DNA of 64,000 bases, taken from Eshraghiella sp045129695. Lineage in GTDB: Bacteria; Bacillota; Clostridia; Lachnospirales; Lachnospiraceae. The stretch covers positions 1-64,000 of the forward strand of contig JBGVJZ010000024.1 in the NCBI GenBank assembly GCA_045129695.1, given 5' to 3'. The position numbers and the translations under genes were made by a program. Under the pieces are notes generated by a model. It saw only the letters and a program-made list of their open reading frames with translations, had not been told where the DNA came from and searched no databases. This document shows positions 35,720 through 44,993 of the stretch, in pieces (position 1 is the first letter of the stretch; each line of letters begins with the position of its first letter).

Positions 35720-36490
35720 TCAAGATTTTTCTTTTTTGTGTTCTTTAATATACTTAGTCCATTTAAGATATCCATAAGTGGTATTGGTCAGGTAACCGAC
35801 CTTGAGCACCAGCAGCACCCACTGTCCTGACAGTATATTAATTGCTGCCTCTAGCAGTGATGATATATACCAGGCAATCCATTGCTCCCTGAGTCTTAAC
35901 AGAATAAATACACCATTTGCAATACCGACGGCACTCACGCAGGCATCCATATAACAGATTATAATCTCTATGTTACGGTTTTTAATAAAATCCCCGCCTA
36001 AATCCAATGTTGTCAGGAAATATCCGACACCTATTGTCCATAATATAATTCCGACAATTACCAAAACCTCCTGAAGTCCGGTCAGTGTTCTGACCTCAGT
36101 CACTTCCTCTTCCTTCTTATCCGGATGTCTGTGCCAGTTAATAAAACTGATAATATCAATCGGCAGCCAGAAGAAAAGAGTCGTTGCCATCGTTGCAAAA
36201 CGATATGCCAGCACTATACAGATTGCAATTTCCGTGAGCTCTACAAAAACCGATACAATAAAATTCCATTTGCTCTGCTTGGAAATCAGCAGCTCACATG
36301 AGATATTCAACAGCGTATCCAACAGATACAGCACCATTATGACTGCACCCTTGACTCCGTTGGCATCCTCCTCCGGAAAAATAAATGCAAATATAAATGC
36401 CAGTACCGTAATGCCAAAAAACCAGATTTTCTCATAAGTTGTAAAGTAATTCCAGATTTTTTTAAATTTGTTTTCTTTTGCCTGTGTCAT
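35720..36490 (-). CDS. pnuC: PnuC family nicotinamide riboside transporter
   Basis: 256 residues with about seven membrane segments. PnuC marks are the WNFIVSVFVELTEI and FWLPIDIISFINWHRH segments and the C-terminal NTTYGYLKWTKYIKEHKK. It takes up nicotinamide riboside (or a related pyridine). It lies 24 bases after nadA on the same strand, so salvage and de novo synthesis share the NiaR-controlled promoter. AGGGGAG precedes the start. Confidence 0.93.
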   Translation of the reverse strand: MTQAKENKFKKIWNYFTTYEKIWFFGITVLAFIFAFIFPEEDANGVKGAVIMVLYLLDTLLNISCELLISKQSKWNFIVSVFVELTEIAICIVLAYRFATMATTLFFWLPIDIISFINWHRHPDKKEEEVTEVRTLTGLQEVLVIVGIILWTIGVGYFLTTLDLGGDFIKNRNIEIIICYMDACVSAVGIANGVFILLRLREQWIAWYISSLLEAAINILSGQWVLLVLKVGYLTNTTYGYLKWTKYIKEHKKEKS

Positions 36491-36514
36491 TATAGATTCT
36501 CCCCTCTTAAATGT

Positions 36515-37435
36515 TTATTGTCCTAAAGTAATCATCGTATCAATGCATTTTCGTGCCTTGTCCATAATCTCCTGAGGAAGAATTATCTCCTCCCCGCCAA
36601 TGCCTCTCACACAATTATATACATCAACCAATGTGGTAAGCTTCATATTTTTACATACGCAGTCTCTGGAAAGAGGATAAAATTTCTTATCAGGAAATTC
36701 AAACTGAAGATGTGCAGCAATGCTGTTCTCTGTTCCGATTATAAATTCCTCCTCGCTACTGTTTCTGACATAATCCATAATTCCTGTAGTGCTTCCTATA
36801 TAATCCGCCTTATCACTAACCTCAGCAATACATTCAGGATGAACCAGAAGCTTTGCATTCGGATGCATGGATTTTGTCCTGTTAACATCCTCTGCACTCA
36901 TCTGTGCATGAACAGGACAACCGCCTTTAAGAAATTTAAAATTCTTCTCCGGTATCTGCTTTGCAACCCAGCTTCCCAAATTACAGTCAGGAATAAATAA
37001 AATATTCTTATTAGGAACATTTTTGATTATCTTAACAGCTGATGAAGATGTTACACACACATCACATACCGTCTTCAACTCAGAGGTGGTATTTATATAT
37101 GCCGCTACAGTATAGTCAGGATATTCTTCCTTAATTTGGGAAATCATCTCTGCATCCATCTGCGATGCCATCGGACAGCCGGCCTGTGAATTTGACAGAA
37201 TAACCTTCTTGTCCGGTGACAGGATTTTAACCGTCTCTGCCATGAAACGTACACCACACATAATAACTGTTTTCTGTGCTGCTTCTGCCGCTTTAAGGCT
37301 CAGACCATAAGAATCTCCTACATAATCCGCAACCTCAAGTATGTCATGACTCTGATAGGCATGTGCGAGAATGCATATATCATTTTCTTTCTTTAATCTA
37401 AGTATTTCTTCCTGTAATTTTGCCGTTGTAAACAT
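36515..37435 (-). CDS. nadA: Quinolinate synthase
   Basis: 306 residues. NadA condenses iminoaspartate with dihydroxyacetone phosphate to quinolinate using a [4Fe-4S] cluster. The family features are AHAYQSHDILEVADYVGDSYGLS, the cluster cysteines in VIMCGVRFMAET, HPECIAE and SRDCVCKNMK, and IPDCNLGSW. It is divergent from nadB, whose product makes its substrate. AAGAGG precedes the start. Confidence 0.97.
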   Translation of the reverse strand: MFTTAKLQEEILRLKKENDICILAHAYQSHDILEVADYVGDSYGLSLKAAEAAQKTVIMCGVRFMAETVKILSPDKKVILSNSQAGCPMASQMDAEMISQIKEEYPDYTVAAYINTTSELKTVCDVCVTSSSAVKIIKNVPNKNILFIPDCNLGSWVAKQIPEKNFKFLKGGCPVHAQMSAEDVNRTKSMHPNAKLLVHPECIAEVSDKADYIGSTTGIMDYVRNSSEEEFIIGTENSIAAHLQFEFPDKKFYPLSRDCVCKNMKLTTLVDVYNCVRGIGGEEIILPQEIMDKARKCIDTMITLGQ

Positions 37436-37473
37436 ATAAAAACCTCTTTTATATTAAAAAATTATTCTTTGAA

Positions 37474-37502
37474 ATTATATTAAAGGTCAGGTTCAGTGTC
37501 AA
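37474..37502 (-). promoter_or_regulatory. nadA-pnuC promoter
   Basis: On the minus strand TTGACA (37497-37502) and TATAAT (37474-37479) are 17 bases apart, a perfect consensus. The -35 box lies inside the operator-like site at 37496-37506. Confidence 0.85.
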
Positions 37503-37506
37503 GACA
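37496..37506. promoter_or_regulatory. Candidate NiaR operator at the nadA promoter
   Basis: GTGTCAAGACA contains TGTC/GACA arms. Its complement TGTCTTGACAC matches the site at the nadB promoter in 10 of 11 bases, in opposite orientation. The NiaR gene is the last gene of the nadBC operon. Confidence 0.65.
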
Positions 37507-37541
37507 ATCAAAACAAAAACTTTACACTTTTATTGAACAGG

Positions 37542-37552
37542 TGTCTTGTCAC
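37542..37552. promoter_or_regulatory. Candidate NiaR operator at the nadB promoter
   Basis: TGTCTTGTCAC overlaps the nadB -35 box. A further palindrome TTGTCACATGACAA covers 37546-37559. Confidence 0.65.
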
Positions 37553-37574
37553 ATGACAATTTAGGTGCTATAAT
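37546..37574 (+). promoter_or_regulatory. nadB-nadC-niaR promoter
   Basis: TTGTCA (37546-37551) and TATAAT (37569-37574) are 17 bases apart; the -35 box is within the operator-like site. Confidence 0.75.
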
Positions 37575-37609
37575 AACCCGCAAACGATTAATCAAGAGAG
37601 ATATTACAG

Positions 37610-38890
37610 ATGAAAACAGATGTTTTAATAGCGGGATGCGGATGTTCAGGTCTATACTGTGCACTTTGGCTTCCGAGGAACAGGCATATAACGATAATTA
37701 CCAAATCCGACCTTGAATCAAGCGATTCATTTCTTGCTCAGGGCGGAATGTGCATGCTTAAGGATGAGTCCGATTATGACAGTTATTTTGAAGATACAAT
37801 GAAAGCAGGTCATTATGAAAATGACCCTGTTTCCGTCGATATAATGATTCGTTCCTCACAGGATACGGTTAGTGACCTTCTCTCCTATGGTGTGGATTTC
37901 GCAAGGGAAGCTGACGGCGAATTATCCTATACCAAGGAAGGGGCACATTCAGAGAAAAGAATTATATTCCATAAGGATATTACCGGCAAAGAAATCACAA
38001 GAAAGCTTTTAGAGCAGGTCAAAAAGCTTCCTAATGTAACAATCCTTACTTACACTACATTATTAGATATCATAAGCGACAATAATATTTGTTATGGTGG
38101 AATTGTAAGGAATAGTTCAGGTGAAACTGACATAATATATGCAGGCTATACAATCCTTGCAACCGGCGGAATCGGTGGCTTGTACAAGCACTCCACCAAT
38201 TTCAGACATCTTACCGGTGATGCTTTGGCAATAGCTTTGAAACATAATATTGAGCTTAAGGATATCAACTATGTTCAGATTCACCCTACAACTCTTTTTT
38301 CTGAAAAAGAGGAGGACAGACGATTTCTTATATCCGAATCGGTACGAGGTGAAGGTGCACGCCTGTATGATAAAAACATGGAGCGTTTTGTTGATGAGCT
38401 TTTACCCAGAGATTTACTTACAGCCGAGATTCGCAGCCGTATGGAAAAAGATGGTACCAACCATGTATGGGAGGATTTGAGGACAATTCCTTCTGATGAG
38501 CTTAAATCACATTTTCCAAATATTGTTGAACACTGTCACAATCAGGGTTATGATGTTTCCAGAGAATGTATTCCCGTAGTTCCCGCCCAACACTATTTTA
38601 TGGGTGGAATACGTGTTAACCATGAGAGCCATACATCAATGGAGCAGTTATATGCAATCGGTGAAACTGCCTGCAACGGTGTGCATGGCAAAAATCGTCT
38701 GGCAAGTAATTCGCTTCTTGAGAGTCTTGTTTTTGCCAAACGGGCTGCTAAGGATATTTCATCACATTGGAATACACTTACACCACCTGATACCGATATT
38801 CCACTTGAAGAATATTCGGATTACAAAAAGCTCTCCTCCCAATACATGCAGAGTGTTCGCGATGCTATTAATAAATACAATACAAAATAA
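37610..38890 (+). CDS. nadB: L-aspartate oxidase, short form
   Basis: 426 residues. FAD-binding N-terminus DVLIAGCGCSGLYCALWL (GxGxxG), then FLAQGGMCMLKDESD, HKDITGKEITRKLLEQVK and the catalytic-site segments VRGEGARLYDKNMERF and PAQHYFMGGIRVN. The end SNSLLESLVFAKRAA is typical, but the protein stops soon after, so the C-terminal three-helix domain of 500-540 residue NadB enzymes is mostly missing. It oxidises aspartate to iminoaspartate for NadA. Fumarate is the likely anaerobic electron acceptor (family knowledge). Confidence 0.93.
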   Translation: MKTDVLIAGCGCSGLYCALWLPRNRHITIITKSDLESSDSFLAQGGMCMLKDESDYDSYFEDTMKAGHYENDPVSVDIMIRSSQDTVSDLLSYGVDFAREADGELSYTKEGAHSEKRIIFHKDITGKEITRKLLEQVKKLPNVTILTYTTLLDIISDNNICYGGIVRNSSGETDIIYAGYTILATGGIGGLYKHSTNFRHLTGDALAIALKHNIELKDINYVQIHPTTLFSEKEEDRRFLISESVRGEGARLYDKNMERFVDELLPRDLLTAEIRSRMEKDGTNHVWEDLRTIPSDELKSHFPNIVEHCHNQGYDVSRECIPVVPAQHYFMGGIRVNHESHTSMEQLYAIGETACNGVHGKNRLASNSLLESLVFAKRAAKDISSHWNTLTPPDTDIPLEEYSDYKKLSSQYMQSVRDAINKYNTK

Positions 38891-38909
38891 AATGAAAGAG
38901 GTATTTGCA

Positions 38910-39764
38910 ATGTACGATAATGCAACTTTAAAATTAAATGTTGACCCATTAATTCTCAATGCTCTTCGTGAGGACATCACGAGTGAGGACGTATCCACCA
39001 ACAGCGTTATGCCACACTCACAGGCAGGCGTTGTTGACTTAATCTGTAAACAGGACGGGATCATCTGCGGGCTTCAGGTTTTTGAACGTGTATTTACACT
39101 TCTTGATGATAAGACCAATGTTGAATTCTATGTTCAGGATGGTGACAAGGTTACCAATGGACAGCTTCTTGCAAAAGTATATGGTGATATAAAAATTCTT
39201 CTCAGCGGAGAGAGAACCGCTCTTAACTATCTTCAGAGAATGAGCGGAATTGCTACATATACCAACTCAGTAGCAAGTCTTCTTACAGGTACCGGAATCA
39301 GACTTCTTGATACCAGAAAGACCTCGCCGAACAACAGAATATTTGAAAAATATTCCGTTAGGGTCGGGGGCGGCAATAACCACAGATACAACCTCTCAGA
39401 CGGTGTACTTCTCAAGGACAACCACATCGGAGCAGCCGGCGGCGTTAAAGAAGCTGTCACAATGGCTAAAGCATATGCACCTTTTGTACGTAAAATTGAG
39501 GTTGAGGTTGAGAATTACGAAATGGTTGTAGACGCTGTTGAAGCCGGTGCCAACATCATTATGTTAGATAATATGAGCCACGAGGAAATGCGACACGCAA
39601 TTGATTATATTGATGGCAGGGCAGAAGTTGAAGTCTCCGGAAATGTTACAAAAGAAAATATTGCAGCGTTAACAGACCTTGGTGTAGACTATATCTCAAG
39701 TGGTGCATTAACACATTCAGCACCAATATTGGATTTGTCGTTGAAAAACCTGCATATGGTTTAA
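38910..39764 (+). CDS. nadC: Nicotinate-nucleotide pyrophosphorylase (carboxylating)
   Basis: 284 residues from the ATG at 38910 (AGAGG 8 bases upstream). A longer frame opening inside nadB is an artefact of the absence of stops. Quinolinate phosphoribosyltransferase marks: LREDITSEDVSTNS, SGERTALNYLQRMSGIATYT, LLDTRKTSPNNR, VGGGNNHRYNLSDGVLLKDNHI and SSGALTHSAPILDLSL. It converts quinolinate and PRPP to nicotinate mononucleotide. It follows nadB after 19 bases. Confidence 0.97.
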   Translation: MYDNATLKLNVDPLILNALREDITSEDVSTNSVMPHSQAGVVDLICKQDGIICGLQVFERVFTLLDDKTNVEFYVQDGDKVTNGQLLAKVYGDIKILLSGERTALNYLQRMSGIATYTNSVASLLTGTGIRLLDTRKTSPNNRIFEKYSVRVGGGNNHRYNLSDGVLLKDNHIGAAGGVKEAVTMAKAYAPFVRKIEVEVENYEMVVDAVEAGANIIMLDNMSHEEMRHAIDYIDGRAEVEVSGNVTKENIAALTDLGVDYISSGALTHSAPILDLSLKNLHMV

Positions 39765-39789
39765 GCGATTTTTCAGAAAGGATCCACTT

Positions 39790-40329
39790 ATGAACGGTAA
39801 ATCAAGAAGAGAACAGATTATCCATATATTAACCAACGCCCATGAACCGGTATCAGGCACCGGACTTGCAAAGCAGTTAGGTGTAAGCCGTCAGGTTATT
39901 GTTCAGGACATGGCACTTATTCGTGCAAACGGCTATGAAGTTCTCTCAACCACTAAAGGCTACGTAATCACCGGAACGCATCCACATTCACGGGTTTTCA
40001 AGCTCATTCATTCCAACGAAGAGGTAATGGATGAGCTGAATATGATTGTGGATTTGGGCGGAATCGTACAGGACATATTTGTATATCATAAGGTTTACGG
40101 GGTTCTGCGTGCGGATATGAATATCAAATCCCGTCGTGATGTGCAGAACTTTCTTGATAAAATAGCTTCCGGAAAATCCTCACTTCTTATGAATACCACC
40201 TCAGGTTATCACTATCACACCATAATCGCTGAGGATGAGGAAACATTGGATGCCATATTTGAAATCCTGAACAAGCGTGGTTTCCTTGCTCCTTTGCAGG
40301 ATTACGAGCCTGTGAATTTTTGGGAATAA
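39790..40329 (+). CDS. niaR: NiaR (YrxA) transcriptional repressor of NAD genes
   Basis: 179 residues. The N-terminal HTH_11 domain is REQIIHILTNAHEPVSGTGLAKQLGVSRQVIVQDMALIRANGYEV. The C-terminal 3H domain carries the conserved histidines in THPHSR, FVYHKVYG and TTSGYHYHT, which bind metal and nicotinate in the family. It represses NAD synthesis and niacin uptake genes when nicotinic acid is available. It is the last gene of the nadBC operon, so it is under its own control. Confidence 0.95.
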   Translation: MNGKSRREQIIHILTNAHEPVSGTGLAKQLGVSRQVIVQDMALIRANGYEVLSTTKGYVITGTHPHSRVFKLIHSNEEVMDELNMIVDLGGIVQDIFVYHKVYGVLRADMNIKSRRDVQNFLDKIASGKSSLLMNTTSGYHYHTIIAEDEETLDAIFEILNKRGFLAPLQDYEPVNFWE

Positions 40330-40347
40330 AGCACGCTTATATATTCT

Positions 40348-41562
40348 CTATAATCTCTTAATTCTCTCCAACGCTTCCAACGTATTTTCGCTGGTTCCGA
40401 ATGCTGTCAGCCTGAAGAAGCCTTCACCGCCTGCTCCAAAGCCTGAGCCCGGAGTGCCAACAATCTGAGCCTTGTTTAGAAGTCTGTCAAAGAATTCCCA
40501 TGAGGTCAGATTATCAGGTGTTTTCAGCCAGATATATGGTGCATTAACACCACCGTATACCTCATATCCATAACCCGCAAGCCCCTCTCTGATAATTCTT
40601 GCATTATTCATATAATAAGCGACCTGTTCCTTAAGCTGCTTCCTGCCTGCTTCTGAATATACCGCCTCTCCTGCTTTCTGAACAATATAAGGCGCACCGT
40701 TGTATTTGGTCGTATGCCTTCTGTTCCACAGTGAATGAAGTGTTACTCCGTTACATACCAAATCCTTCGGAACTACCGTATAACCAAGTCTTAAGCCTGT
40801 GAAGCCTGCATTCTTTGAGAAGGAATGCATTTCAATTGCACAGGTTCTTGCACCCTCACACTCGTAAATGCTGTGTGGAATTTCTGCCTCTGAAATATAT
40901 GCTTCATAAGCCGCATCATAGAGAATGATTGAGCCGTTCTTATTTGCGTAATCAACCCAGGCCTGCAATTCAGCTTTGGTAATTGTCATTCCCGTAGGGT
41001 TGTTAGGGAAGCACAGATATATAAGGTCAGGTGCCTTATCAGGTTTGGCAGGAACGAAGCCGTTTGCTTTGGTACAAGGCATATACACAATATTCTCAAA
41101 ACCACCCTTTTTTGCGTTAAAGCTGCCTGAACGGCCTGCCATTACATTAGAGTCAACATAAACAGGATATACAGGGTCACACACGGCAACAACATTATTC
41201 TTTCCGAAGATTTCCTGAATATTTCCGACATCGCATTTGGCCCCGTCTGATATAAAAATTTCATCAGGCGCTATATTACAGCCCCTCTCCCGATAGTCGT
41301 TCTGTACAATTGTACTACGAAGGAATTCATAGCCCTGTTCAGGACCGTAGCCGTGAAATCCCTCCACTGTTCCCATCTCATCAACTGCCTTGTGAAGTGC
41401 CTCGATGATAGCCGGTACAATCGGCTGTGTTACATCACCTATTCCAAGACTTATCACTTTAGAATCAGGATTAGCCTCTTTGAAACCTTTTACCTTCCCG
41501 GCAATGGTTGAGAAAAGATAACTACCCTGTAAATTTAAATAATTCTCATTAATACTATACAT
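40348..41562 (-). CDS. dapL: LL-diaminopimelate aminotransferase
   Basis: 404 residues. DapL makes LL-diaminopimelate directly from tetrahydrodipicolinate with glutamate as amino donor, for lysine and peptidoglycan. Landmarks are MYSINENYLNLQGSYLF, LGIGDVTQPI, GYGPEQGYEFLR, CFPNNPTGM and the PLP lysine in SFSKNAGFTGLRLGYTVVP. AAAGGCGAGAG precedes the start. It lies 31 bases after the ANTAR gene with no terminator between, so it may end the nitrogen operon; its use of glutamate fits. Confidence 0.95.
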   Translation of the reverse strand: MYSINENYLNLQGSYLFSTIAGKVKGFKEANPDSKVISLGIGDVTQPIVPAIIEALHKAVDEMGTVEGFHGYGPEQGYEFLRSTIVQNDYRERGCNIAPDEIFISDGAKCDVGNIQEIFGKNNVVAVCDPVYPVYVDSNVMAGRSGSFNAKKGGFENIVYMPCTKANGFVPAKPDKAPDLIYLCFPNNPTGMTITKAELQAWVDYANKNGSIILYDAAYEAYISEAEIPHSIYECEGARTCAIEMHSFSKNAGFTGLRLGYTVVPKDLVCNGVTLHSLWNRRHTTKYNGAPYIVQKAGEAVYSEAGRKQLKEQVAYYMNNARIIREGLAGYGYEVYGGVNAPYIWLKTPDNLTSWEFFDRLLNKAQIVGTPGSGFGAGGEGFFRLTAFGTSENTLEALERIKRL

Positions 41563-41593
41563 TTATCTCTCGCCTTTCTACTAAAGTATGCAA

Positions 41594-42142
41594 TTAATCG
41601 CCAAACATTAACGTCAGAATCATCTGCGCAGTTTCAACCATGTTGGTGCCTGAATCCATACTGCATTTCTGTATATATCTGAATGCCTCCTGCTCCGTCA
41701 TGTCATTTCTTTCCATTAGAAGCCATTTCGCATTATTGATATAATTCTGCTCCTGTTCGCTTCTGACCCTATGGCTGTTCTTTAATTTTTTACGGCATCT
41801 CTGCTGCTGTACCAGCATCATTTCAACCGTTCCAATCAGCTCATTTACCCTGATTGGCATTGCAAGTGACATAATATCGGGTGAACATTTCTCTATTACA
41901 CCTTCAGAAGCAATCAGAAGCATTTCAAAATTATCCGGTAAATATTCCGATAACTGAGTATAATACATATCCATTAAACGTACTCCTGTTATTACAATTC
42001 CACTATCCAACTGATTTACGTTTGAAAGTACATTTGAACCGGTAGTACATATAATATCTGCTGCAAATCCATGACGTTTTAAAATATTGCTTAAATTTCT
42101 CGCATTCTCAATTTTGGGCAAAGCAATAATTATGCAGCCCAT
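41594..42142 (-). CDS. ANTAR-domain RNA-binding antiterminator with pseudo-receiver
   Basis: 182 residues. The C-terminal ANTAR domain (about residues 120-178) has the expected pattern: NNAKWLLMERNDMTEQEAFRYIQKCSMDSGTNMVETAQMIL. The N-terminal part is receiver-like, but the phospho-acceptor position is Gly53 (IVITG) and the acidic pocket is missing, so it is unlikely to be phosphorylated. ANTAR proteins bind paired hexaloop hairpins in nascent RNA and block terminators. The gene directly follows glnA, and suitable RNA structures precede the pyrG operon and, in single form, carA, glnN and amtB. Signal input may be protein contact or a small ligand. Confidence 0.92.
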   Translation of the reverse strand: MGCIIIALPKIENARNLSNILKRHGFAADIICTTGSNVLSNVNQLDSGIVITGVRLMDMYYTQLSEYLPDNFEMLLIASEGVIEKCSPDIMSLAMPIRVNELIGTVEMMLVQQQRCRKKLKNSHRVRSEQEQNYINNAKWLLMERNDMTEQEAFRYIQKCSMDSGTNMVETAQMILTLMFGD

Positions 42143-42156
42143 AGTACGTCACCTCT

Positions 42157-43458
42157 TTATACTCTGTTTAGATATTTTTCTATTTCCCAATCAGAAACTT
42201 CCTCCATATATTCATTCCATTCCTGATATTTTAACTTACCATAGATATCAGTAAATCTTTCTCCGAGAACTGATTTTATAAAATCGTCATTGATTGTACA
42301 GTCCACAGCGTCCTTAAGATTAACCGGAAGATATGCCATCTTCGTCTCCCTCGTCTCACTGCTCATGGAAGTATTACCAAGCTTAAGACCTCTCTCCAGA
42401 CCATCAAGCCCTGCTGCAATACATACTGCAATGGCGATATACGGATTGCCCGACGGATCAGGAAATCTTAATTCAACCTTTGTGTCCTCACCCGCTCTGC
42501 TTCTTACACTCATAAGAGCATTACGCGGAATATCCTCTATAATGTCATCATAATATAAGTCTATTCCGGAAATTAATCTTTTATACGAATTGACAAGCGG
42601 ATTGGTTATTGAACACATTGCTCTTGCATGCTCCATAATTCCCGCGATGAAGGCCTTGGCTTCGTCCGTATACTCATCATTATTGCTGCGATTATTAAAA
42701 ATATTTCTTCCGTCCTTATATACAGAAAGATTAAGATGCATTCCCGAACCTGCCACGCCATTCTTCGGCTTAGGCATAAAGGTTGCGTGAAGTCCGAATC
42801 TCTTGGAAATCGCACGAACTGCTGACTTAAAGGTGACAATGGAATCCGCTGTCTGTAAGGCTTCAGCCTCCCTGAAGTCAATCTCATGCTGAGCAGGTGC
42901 ACATTCATGATGGGAGGACTCTATTTCAAAGCCCATCTCCTCCAGAGAAAGTACTATATCGCGTCTGGCATTTTCACCCAGATCAACCGGTCCGACATCC
43001 ATATAACCTGCCTGCTCATGGGTAACTGTAGTAGGCGTTCCGTTTTCATCCGTATGGAACAGAAAAAATTCACATTCAGGGTCAATATAGAAGGTATATC
43101 CCTTTTCCTTCGCCCGGTTAATGATTTTTTTCAAAATTGCTCTGGAACTCAGGGCACTTTCCTGTCCGTTTTTATCGTACACATCACATAAAAGTCTTGC
43201 TACTTTTCCATGCTGTGGTCTCCAAGGCAGTATGACAAATGAATCCAAATCAGGATATAAATACATATCCGCAGCACCGCGTTTTGAACCATACAGAGCC
43301 ATACCGTCAAACACACATTTGTTATCCAATGCGTGCTCAAGCTGATTAACCGTTATCGCTATATTTTTAAGGTTTCCGCACATGTCCGTAAACTGCAAAC
43401 GGATAAATTCAACATCCTCCTCTTTTACAAGATTTAATATTTCTTCCTTAGTTCTCAT
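42157..43458 (-). CDS. glnA: Glutamine synthetase type I
   Basis: 433 residues. GlnA joins ammonia to glutamate using ATP. Landmarks are YTFIDPECEFFLF, the HHECAPAQHEIDF metal and substrate segment, GSGMHLNLS, NSYKRLISG and VELRFPDPSGNPYIA. The region usually reading DGSSIEGF is DGMALYGSKRGAADMYLYPD, a divergent form. No adenylylation-site tail of the GSI-beta type is seen. It lies between gltD and the ANTAR gene, with AAGGAG before the start. A second, type III enzyme is encoded at 55919. Confidence 0.96.
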   Translation of the reverse strand: MRTKEEILNLVKEEDVEFIRLQFTDMCGNLKNIAITVNQLEHALDNKCVFDGMALYGSKRGAADMYLYPDLDSFVILPWRPQHGKVARLLCDVYDKNGQESALSSRAILKKIINRAKEKGYTFYIDPECEFFLFHTDENGTPTTVTHEQAGYMDVGPVDLGENARRDIVLSLEEMGFEIESSHHECAPAQHEIDFREAEALQTADSIVTFKSAVRAISKRFGLHATFMPKPKNGVAGSGMHLNLSVYKDGRNIFNNRSNNDEYTDEAKAFIAGIMEHARAMCSITNPLVNSYKRLISGIDLYYDDIIEDIPRNALMSVRSRAGEDTKVELRFPDPSGNPYIAIAVCIAAGLDGLERGLKLGNTSMSSETRETKMAYLPVNLKDAVDCTINDDFIKSVLGERFTDIYGKLKYQEWNEYMEEVSDWEIEKYLNRV

Positions 43459-43490
43459 ACATTACTCCTTAATAATTTATTACCCGGCAA

Positions 43491-44975
43491 TCAGAGGTTT
43501 GAATAGCCCATTAATGACTCATCCACTTCTTTTGCAGCTGCCCGGCCTTCTGCAATCGCCCATACCACAAGAGACTGTCCTCTGTGCATATCTCCGGCAG
43601 TATAGATGCGGTCAACCGATGTTTTGTATGAATCCTTATCAGTCTTAACATTGGTTCTTTCGTTACATTCTACACCTAAATTATTAATTAAGTAACCCTC
43701 ACAGCCTAAAAATCCTGCTGCAATTAATACTAAATCTGCTTTTAGTTCTTTTTCGGAGCCTTCAACCGGTACCATAATGTTTCTATTAGTTTTTTCATCG
43801 TATTTAGATTCAAGCCGTACTGTTTTAGCACCGGTAAGCTGTCCCTTATCATCTTTAATAAATTCCGTAACAGTAGTCTGATACACTCTGGGATCCTCTC
43901 CGAATTTATCAATGACTTCCTCCTGACCGTAATCAGTCTTTAAGACCTTTGGCCATTCAGGCCATGGATTGCTCTCCGTCCGGCATACGGGAGGCTTTGG
44001 CATCATCTCTAACTGAACTACACTCCCCGCTCCAAGACGAATTACCGTGCCCACACAGTCATTACCTGTATCACCGCCTCCGATTACTATTACATTCTTA
44101 CCCTTTGCCATTTCATAAGGCACCTGTGAAAAATTGCTGTCCAGAATTTTTTTCGTAACTCCTGATAAAAAATCAACCGCAAAATATACACCCTTTGCAT
44201 CTCTTCCGGGAACATTGATATCCCTTGGCTTAGAGGCACCACAGCACAGAACAACTCTGTCATATTGCTTTAAAAGCTCCTTGCCCTTAATATCTTTACC
44301 AACATCTGTATTACAGATAAATTCTATTCCGGATTTCTTCATTATCTCAATTCTTCTGTCAATTACGGATTTATCAAGCTTCATATTAGGAATACCATAT
44401 CTTAATAATCCGCCCAATCTGTCGCTTCTCTCATATACCGTTACACTGTGCCCTCTTTTGTTAAGCTGCATTGCGGCTGCAAGTCCTGATGGACCGCTTC
44501 CGATAACAGCTACCTTCTTGCCGGTTCTGACAGAAGGAATATCAGGCTGTACAAGTCCATTTTCATAGGCGTACTCAATTATTGCCTTCTCATTGGCTTT
44601 TGTTGACACAGGGGCACTATGCAGACCACATGCACATGCTGCTTCACAGAGTGCCGGACATACCCTTGAAGTAAATTCAGGAAAACAATGCGTTTTGCTT
44701 AATCTGTCATATGCCTGCTCCCAGTTACCATGATATACAAGATCATTTATATCCGGTACAAGATTGTGAAGCGGACATCCTGATGCCATCCCGGCAATCA
44801 TTATGCCTGCCTGACAGAACGGAACTCCACAATCCATACATCTTGCACCCTGAATCTTCTGTTCATCAAGACTTAAGTCCCCGTGAAATTCCTTAAAATT
44901 CTTAATTCTTTCATCTGCCGGAACTGTAGGACCGTCTTTACGTTCATATTCTAAAAAACCTGTTGCTTTTCCCAT
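43491..44975 (-). CDS. gltD: Glutamate synthase (NADPH) small subunit
   Basis: 494 residues. N-terminal Fe-S domain with RCMDCGVPFCQ, SGCPLHN and RVCPALCEAACACG, then the FAD site VIGSGPSGLAAAMQL and the NADPH site VIGGGDTGNDCVGT. It passes electrons from NADPH to GltB. The gene follows gltB after 18 bases; GGAGGAGAG precedes the start. Confidence 0.97.
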   Translation of the reverse strand: MGKATGFLEYERKDGPTVPADERIKNFKEFHGDLSLDEQKIQGARCMDCGVPFCQAGIMIAGMASGCPLHNLVPDINDLVYHGNWEQAYDRLSKTHCFPEFTSRVCPALCEAACACGLHSAPVSTKANEKAIIEYAYENGLVQPDIPSVRTGKKVAVIGSGPSGLAAAMQLNKRGHSVTVYERSDRLGGLLRYGIPNMKLDKSVIDRRIEIMKKSGIEFICNTDVGKDIKGKELLKQYDRVVLCCGASKPRDINVPGRDAKGVYFAVDFLSGVTKKILDSNFSQVPYEMAKGKNVIVIGGGDTGNDCVGTVIRLGAGSVVQLEMMPKPPVCRTESNPWPEWPKVLKTDYGQEEVIDKFGEDPRVYQTTVTEFIKDDKGQLTGAKTVRLESKYDEKTNRNIMVPVEGSEKELKADLVLIAAGFLGCEGYLINNLGVECNERTNVKTDKDSYKTSVDRIYTAGDMHRGQSLVVWAIAEGRAAAKEVDESLMGYSNL

Positions 44976-44993
44976 AGTCTCTCCTCCAACGAA

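Noticed and set aside
38604..38909. Long N-terminal extension of NadC inside nadB
   Set aside because: It reads nadB codons in another frame; the ATG at 38910 with AGAGG matches the family start.
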